Made by a program: the position numbers and the translations under genes. From Spongilla lacustris (taxonomy: Eukaryota > Porifera > Demospongiae > Spongillida > Spongillidae), in the NCBI GenBank assembly GCA_949361645.1, contig OX442416.1:11599869-11663868 (forward strand): DNA of 64,000 nt, read 5' to 3'. The notes under the pieces were generated by a model, which worked only from the letters and a program-made list of their open reading frames with translations, ran no database searches and had not been told where the DNA came from. Shown here one piece after another: positions 57,925 through 64,000 of this stretch. How positions within the stretch are numbered: position 1 is the stretch's first letter; each line of letters begins with the position of its first letter.

Positions 57925-58092
57925 ACTGTGTAAAAAGGGTTGTTATACTCGTCTGTATAACATTGTTATACAAGTAGTTATACAGTACCTGTTATACACA
58001 TTGCGTATAATTGTGTATAACTGTGTATAATAGCAGTGTGTGCTAATCAAAAAACCACAGTTGTTATACACATTTTGTATAACTGTGTATAA
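57925..58092. repeat. Palindromic-word island (GTTATACA / TGTATAAC)
   Basis: About a dozen copies of GTTATACA or TGTATAAC alternate, for example GTTATACACATTTTGTATAA near 58060 and TGTATAACATTGTTATACA near 57953. There is no fixed period. Same design as the other islands but with an AT-rich word. Confidence 0.75.
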
Positions 58093-58439
58093 CTATGCTA
58101 ATTACATTCTACAGATCCGAGGGCGTAATTCGTTGCACATATGCACACAATATATGCTAGCTATTAGTAATAATAGGCTACTATATAATTCTAAAACACA
58201 GCGCTTCGGTGGGCTGAATACGTATCGTCACAAATCCTGTATTTCATGTTGCTAGCGTGTTACAGACGAAACGTGTGGTTTTGGGCATCCGTAAGTTCCG
58301 TAATGTAAATGATTGCGTATAGTCAACGTACGTGAAATAGCCGTACGATATACGTGTAATAAAATTCCATATAATCGGTACGAAAGTAATATCAGAAAGA
58401 GTCCTCTTTGCATTTCACAGGAAAACCGTTTACGTTTCC

Positions 58440-58800
58440 TGAATTGGGAAAATGCTTGGGAATTCATCGTTTCCCAAGCACCAAATTCCCAAGATCCGGA
58501 ACATCGAACACTTCCCTAGATTGGGAAAAATATAGATTCCCAACGTATGGGAAAAAAAATTCCCAACCTCCGGAACATCAAACACTTCCCTAGATTGGGA
58601 AACCAAGATACCCAACATCGGGAAGTGTAAAAATTCCCGACCTCTGGAACATCGAACACTTCCTAAGATTGGGAAACCAAAATACCCAACATCGGGAATT
58701 GTAAAAATTCCCAACCTCCGGAACATCGAACACTTCCCTAGATTGGGAATCCAAGAAAGCCAACGTTGGGATTGTTAATACATGTAAATCCCAACATCGA
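58440..58800. repeat. Subterminal array, left end of the 4.4-kb element
   Basis: Units of about 74 bases built from GATTGGGAA, TTCCCAACCTCCGGAACATC and ACACTTCCCTAGATTGGGAA, about five copies. The TTGGGAA and TTCCCAA words alternate, so the region can fold in many ways. Confidence 0.85.
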
Positions 58801-61620
58801 ACTGTAAACACAATTTAGGAGACACAAACAAACAAAATCATAGGAATAAATGGCACACCATAGGTCCATAACATAGCAGTAAACTAAAGCAAGTTGGCTG
58901 AATGGAACATGATCAGTAACCTCAACATGAGACTGAGTAATGTCACTCAACTTCAGGTTACTCAGGTGACTGTAGCAGTGCTCTGGATAATGTCATGAGG
59001 GCATTAAAGTGCACAGTGTAGACGTAACCTGTGAACTTGTTACCTCCTTAGAAGTCAATGCTAATGACAGAAAAATATTATACTATGCATTATTGCTCAG
59101 TACAACAAACCTGTTCATCTGATTCAACATGATGCACATCTAAAAAGGAAAATATACTATAAAATGCACCACAATGATTGCACAAAGTACAACAAACCTT
59201 GCATATGAAGTTCTTTTGACTGAACATGATGTATGTGCACACAAATAGGGGAAAACATTATAAAACACATTATTACAGCACCACTGCATGTAGCAAACCT
59301 TCTGCTGTGGTGTCTTCATGTGAAGGAACTGTTTATTTAATAAAACAAAATTCAGTTCATGGCATATTTATTGATAATAAAATTTCTTGTGATGACTAAC
59401 CTATGTGTGGAGGAGATTCTTTAGATGTTGTAGAATTCTCAGCCTGCAAATGCATAAGTGAAATATCTGTTACGGGACACGATTTTTAATATATCCGGAG
59501 TTCCTAAATAATAACAATAAGCTGCAATACTAATGACATTGCTGCTATTGGCATTGGTTTTGGCTGCCATTATTGCCATTATGGAACAATTGACAACTGA
59601 TCCTTTTTCATTTATGAAGCATATGTATTTGAGTTTTCTGCACAATGCATTCCCCTCACCGATAATAATTCCCATTTATACTCTGCATGTGAATAACTTA
59701 GTGGCAGCCACCAAAACATGTCTTGCAATTTTTATGGTGCTAATCTTAAGGCAGCTGCACATGAGATATGTAAGCTATGTAAGCTTCTAAAGAGCTATTC
59801 CTACCTTGATGTAAATAAATATCAAATATTCAACATCACATGGCATAATAGATGTTGTATCTTATTTGTGCAGAGAAACAGAATTTACCTTTTTGTTTTA
59901 CATCACCCAAGTCTACAACAATTGCAAGCAATGCCTTCAGTTTAAACACTGTTTTGAATTTAACAAATGTACCTTGAAATTCTGCTGGGATTGTCTTTGA
60001 GTGCTTATTCTTCTAATTGGGGAAGAGAAACTAACAGCCAGTAGCACTGTTTTGACAGTTACTGGATATTGCCAGTTTTAGTTTTAACTGGTCCCCTACA
60101 TTGAGCCACAATAACATAACAGCTGCCTTGTTCTGTGAAAAATATTGCATCCATGTCAATTGAAAAATATGCATGTGCCATACCAAAGACAGCAATGGTA
60201 AAATTTAGATTTAATAGTACGTTTGGCGCAGCTTTTAGAACTTCAAAATGTGATATTTGTCGTAACTTTATGACTGTTCAAGCTACAATGATGGAAATAT
60301 GTCCAACCACCCAGTAGAATTTTTAAATTACATAATGTAATTAACAATTGGCAATCAACTGTTCTAATCACTGTTTTATTTAAACATACATACATCTCGA
60401 GGGTATCTATTTTTGTAGAAAGGCTGCAAAGATTGGTCAGTCCCAATTTCTAACTTATTTCATCATTCACATGAATAGGATTATAGTTGGTACATCACTG
60501 AGATATGTATGACAGTTTAGGACAGTTTAGGCTTTTTAATTACCATTTACCAATCCATGATGTGTCAAAAACATGGAATTGCAAGCCATGTGTTTACCCA
60601 ATTGTGGATTTTTTCCGACATATCCAAAATCTGTGGCAAGGAAGGATATTTGGGTTTGTATTTACTCTATCAAGTGTTCTAACTGTAGAAATGCTTATAT
60701 AAGAGTGTGGCAGGCTGCTTAAAAACACAAACATGATTCCAATATAAAGCCGGAGAAATCCTAAAGATGGTTCAAGTTTCAGGATTATAACCTTAGTTTC
60801 TTGAATTCTTTTGTTACTTACGTTGTGTGCACAAAAGTATTGGCTGAACATGAAAATCCAATCCCCATGATTGTAACTTAATAAGTACCACAAGTAATCA
60901 CTTTAGGGAAGTGTGGAACACTGAAATATTAATAAGGTGGGATATAAAATTATTATGATTGTGCATGTGTGAGAGGGTTCATGAAGTTAGATATTTGACA
61001 TTCTGTATTCTAAACAGCAAATGTGGGCTAGGCAAGACCTGCATTTTGGTTATCTGGAGGTTGTTTTTTACTAGCCTTCTGGTGTTTCAGTGAGTATCAT
61101 AGTATCAAGGCAGACCTATACAATCTGTATAGAACACAGCAAACACATACATGTACATGTAACAACCACACACAAAAGTTTTATTGATTTCACAGAAAAC
61201 CAGAAATTAGTTAGGTCCGCCCCCTATTCTAATGTTTACGGACCTTGTGTGAGCGAACAAAAGCCAGCAAAGCATCGATATCGATTATATTTACCGCGTC
61301 GTCCAGCTGCAGGGTTCTATGTGGTGCCGTACGCGTATGGGCAACCTACTGTATATACATCATATGTATACATGTTCTAAAGACAAGTGCGCGCGTACGT
61401 TACATGTGATGCTTTTTTACAGCCGCTTTTTTTTGGAGTTTTTTTATGCGCAAAACCGTGAAAACGCGTTGGCTTCTGGGACTCCCGAATCCCGATGTTG
61501 GACCTTACAGCGCTCCCTAGCTGGGTGGGAGGGGTGCCCCTCCCCGAGGCAGCACCATATAGCACCCCCTCCCCCCCCCCCCCCCTTCCCAACTATTATC
61601 TCCTTTCGACGCCACTGGTT
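58801..61620. other. Interior of the 4.4-kb element
   Basis: Mostly AT-rich with short frames on both strands. One plus-strand run, CNFYGANLKAAAHEICKLCK near 59720-59780, reads like coding sequence but has no recognised family. A G/C-rich patch with a C run (61490-61620) ends CGCCACTGG and resembles the ends of the GGCGGATCCAG-type elements, so it may be a nested fragment. Confidence 0.35.
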
Positions 61621-61629
61621 CATGTACCT

Positions 61630-61764
61630 TTACTTCAAACATGAGCACTTGGTCCAAAACTTCCTAGACCAACTGCATATTTGTTTAGCCGCCTCCTCCA
61701 GCTCGTCGTTGCTATTACTTTCATGTAGATCTCCTGATGTAAAGTCGGGACCCAGCTCTTCCAT
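61630..61764 (-). CDS. Possible first exon of the element's gene
   Basis: The minus-strand ATG at 61764 opens MEELGPDFTSGDLHESNSND, continues ELEEAAKQICSWSRKFWTKC and stops at 61630. A GTAAAG just before the stop could be a splice donor. The composition, acidic then basic-aromatic, is protein-like, and TATATATTT lies about 45 bases upstream on the same strand. It reads away from the right end into the element, as a transposon gene would. No family is recognised and no second exon was found. Confidence 0.35.
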   Translation of the reverse strand: MEELGPDFTSGDLHESNSNDELEEAAKQICSWSRKFWTKCSCLK

Positions 61765-61889
61765 GATATTGCGCGCGCGAATTTGGATCTCCGCGTGCGC
61801 ATGCAAAATATATAAAGTGCACGTGATGCAGTAGATTGCAATTGTCGTCACATTCCCTATATTAGGATTATATAGTTACAACTTTTGAA

Positions 61890-62800
61890 ATACATTTCCC
61901 AATAATGGGATTACAGTTCCCATAACTATTCCAATCCTGGCCGGAAACACCATTCCCTATATTGGGATTATGTTGTTGGAAACACATTCCCTATCTTGGT
62001 AGCACCATTCCCAATATTGGAAAAGAAATCCCAATGTAATTTCCAACCTTGGAAACCCCATTCCAGATATTGGAAAAGAAATCCCAATGTAATTTTCAAT
62101 CTTGGAAAGACCATTCCCGAGATTGGAAAAGAAATCCCAATGTAATTTCCAATCTTGGAAACACCATGCCCAATATTGGAAAAGAAATCCCAATGTAATT
62201 TCCAACCTTGGAAACACCATTCCAGATATTGGAAAAGAAATCCCAATGTAATTTCCAACCTTCCAGATATTGGAAAAGAAATCCCAATGTAATTTCCAAT
62301 CGTGGAAACACCATTCCCGAGATTGGAAAAGAAATCCCAATGTAATTTCCAATCTTGGAAACACCATTCCCGATAGTGGAAAAGAAATCCCAATGTAATT
62401 TCCAATCTTGGAAACACCATTCCCGATATTGGAAAAGAAATCCCAATGTAATTTCCAATCTTGGAAACACCATTCCAGATATTGGAAAAGAAATCCCAAT
62501 GTAATTTCCAATCTTGGAAACACCAATCCCGATATTGGAAAAGAAATCCCAATGTAATTTCCAATATTGGAAGAGCGATTCCCAACATTGGAAATTATTC
62601 TCGGTACATTTCCCAGTCCAGCGAGAGTGCAAAACGTTCCGCCGTGTTATCAAGAATCGATTAAGGATGGACCTTTCAGATAAGCTTTTTAAATTCACGA
62701 AAACGTAGATTTCACTTTTTCCAGCCTTGGGAAATTACAGCAAATTCCCATGATTGGGATTTTAAACGCTTGGGAATCCGCTAATTCCCAATACGGGAAT
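61890..62800. repeat. Subterminal 53-bp array, right end of the 4.4-kb element
   Basis: A unit of 53 bases, AATCTTGGAAACACCATTCC followed by GATATTGGAAAAGAAATCCC and AATGTAATTTCC, repeats about eleven times with one shortened unit near 62260. Because 53 is not a multiple of three and lacks stops on the minus strand, all three minus frames stay open for about 200 codons; these are artefacts. Confidence 0.9.
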
Positions 62801-62836
62801 CGCGAATGGTTTTCCTGTGTTTGCAAATCTCGATGA

Positions 62837-62935
62837 ATGGAAAACTACGCCAACCTTCTGTCAACACTGCGCCGAATTTATCTAAATGTCTACTTACTTT
62901 GCAAATTTCACCAAAGTATTAAACGGCACTTGAAG
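62837..62935 (+). CDS. Candidate exon just outside the 4.4-kb element
   Basis: ATG at 62837 opens 33 codons, MENYANLLSTLRRIYLNVYL then LCKFHQSIKRHLK, ending exactly at AAG before a GTATGT donor. It begins 17 bases beyond the transposon's right end. It may be the first exon of a host gene or part of a gene split by the insertion. No family is recognised and no following exon was found with confidence. Confidence 0.35.
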
Positions 62936-63171
62936 GTATGTCGTCATCTTATAATTACGCACTCTCTAAATTAGCACAGCTGAGCGTAAGCGTACCCGCT
63001 CGATGGTTGCAGTGGAAGTAGCTAATCCCAAGGCACTCCACTCACGTACACACCCACAATCACACACATGTACACACACCCACAACCCACACATGTACAT
63101 ACACACCCACAAGTGAAAATTTCATGGCACTCCACACATGTCCACACCCACAATCCCTAGGCACTCCACCT

Positions 63172-63435
63172 CTACATAACAGGGTGTTCATAAAGACAGC
63201 ATATTAGGCAGTGCAACAAGTATAGTTCACGATAAAAATACTGAATAAGGTTGTTCAGAGGCCACCCACAATCCCTTGCATTGTCTTGAAAACAAAGTTG
63301 TTCTCGTTGTATTGACCTATCTGATATTTCAGGTCTATATGGAGTGACTACCCCCTGAGAATACCGTGACCGGAGGTGGGTGTTACCGTCATATGAGCCG
63401 TACTCTTCCACACAGAATCCACTTATATCCTATCT
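63172..63435 (-). CDS. Possible terminal exon, minus strand
   Basis: Open from an AG at about 63436 to a stop at 63172. It reads ISGFCVEEYGSYDGNTHLRS, RYSQGVVTPYRPEISDRSIQ and REQLCFQDNARDCGWPLNNL, then a hydrophobic Cys-rich end. The composition is protein-like. The exon would begin a few bases from the foldback at 63456, so its upstream part is probably displaced. No recognised domain. Confidence 0.3.
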
Positions 63436-63455
63436 CAGGTACACTTCGTATTTGA

Positions 63456-63750
63456 CAAGTAAATCAAAAACTTCTCTATCGAGAAAGTGATTGGTGGGAT
63501 GTAGGATTGGTGGTGCAAAAAGCAAGGGAACAAGGTACAGTGTGTTAAAGTGAGGTTTGGTAGGATCCTACAACTTACAGTCCTGAATTTGCAAATGAAG
63601 AAGCCTATTTGCAAATGTAGGACTGTTATAGTTGTAGGATCCTACCAAACCTCACTTTAACACACTGTACCTTGTTCCCTTGCTTTTTGCACCACCAATC
63701 CTACATCCCACCAATCACTTTCTCGATAGAGAAGTTTTTGATTTACTTGT
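63456..63750. mobile_element. Small foldback element, 130-bp arms
   Basis: CAAGTAAATCAAAAACTTCT at about 63457 is mirrored to 63750; the arms appear perfect through GGTGGGATGTAGGATTGGTG and TAGGATCCTACAACT, with about 35 unpaired bases in the middle, themselves holding GCAAATG / CATTTGC words. No target duplication is obvious. Confidence 0.85.
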
Positions 63751-64000
63751 TCCCCTAATTTTTTTTTCTCTGCCAGGAGTGATCATGGCCTAGTGTATTA
63801 ATTCGTTGCAATGTATAGGACGCTTAGATTCCTCTTATGTGTAATATGAGTATATAGGCCTCTCAGGTATATTAAGGCAAGGCTTTTTTATTTTATGCAA
63901 TTAACGGAGCGCACGCGCGTACGTTGCTTGGTTTCAAATTACTAATGGCAGTATCAGTGAACAATACATGCACACGTAGCTGTAGATAAGCGTGTGGGAA
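63751..64000. other. No gene seen
   Basis: Short terminal stretch of AT-rich DNA with no supported feature. Confidence 0.4.

Larger units (their letters stand above)
58416..62819. mobile_element. 4.4-kb transposon with minisatellite ends
   Basis: The left end CACAGGAAAACCGTTTACG at 58416 is inverted at the right, where ...AATGGTTTTCCTGTG ends at 62819. Similarity continues inward through TTGGGAA words. Flanks are TTTGCATTT (58407-58415) and TTTGCAAAT (62820-62828), a possible 9-bp duplication with two mismatches. Next to each end is an array of short words and their inverses, 58440-58800 and 61890-62800. The interior (58800-61880) shows only short frames, with one plausible minus-strand first exon at 61764. 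A 9-bp duplication would suggest a Mutator-like element, but no transposase was recognised, so it is probably non-autonomous or decayed. Confidence 0.6.

Noticed and set aside
61957..62698. Three overlapping minus-strand frames of 189-206 codons
   Set aside because: They arise from a stop-free 53-bp tandem repeat; each frame is the same repeat read in another phase.
18300..62800. CRISPR-like arrays
   Set aside because: The repeat arrays have no unique spacers of constant length and the sequence is eukaryotic; no cas genes are present.

Overview
The window reads as nuclear DNA of a marine invertebrate, most likely a sponge. It is AT-rich, full of TACATGTA-type words, has short GT-AG introns, and is dominated by mobile-element debris. 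The organism is an inference; nothing here fixes the species.

Layout. 1-9.3 kb: the first exons of an unrecognised gene, then decayed copies of a reverse-transcriptase element, dispersed tandem repeats and a hAT-like transposase relic. 9.9-12.7 kb: a head-to-head inverted duplication carrying an intact secreted granulin-like gene (12226-12663) and its frameshifted twin. 13.8-20 kb: a broken multi-pass membrane gene, four reverse-transcriptase tail fragments, a small transposon and a ~160-bp tandem array.

20.45-52.30 kb: one giant imperfect palindrome (arms 20450-33745 and 39600-52295, spacer about 5.9 kb). Both arms carry a zinc-finger gene, two minisatellites, a short two-exon gene and repeated exon-like units. 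The arms differ by clean insertions and replacements: a 1.1-kb transposon with an exact empty site in the other arm, a 1.2-kb foldback element, and an intact three-exon gene for a 586-residue SWIM-YqaJ nuclease-PHD protein (28606-30590) found only on the left. The spacer holds decayed integrase and PHD-finger genes.

52.3-64 kb: a candidate multi-exon gene (53008-53855), more palindromic MITEs, a 165-bp tandem array, the first exons of another gene (57354), and a 4.4-kb terminal-inverted-repeat element (58416-62819) whose ends are minisatellites of short palindromic words.

Recurring themes are inverted duplication at every scale, from 27-bp hairpins to 32 kb, and 'islands' where one short word alternates with its own reverse complement. 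Few intact genes are visible: granulin-like, SWIM-YqaJ-PHD, the left-arm zinc-finger gene, and several short multi-exon candidates of unknown function. Two alternative readings apply to the big palindromes: real genomic inversions, or two haplotypes joined head to head in assembly.
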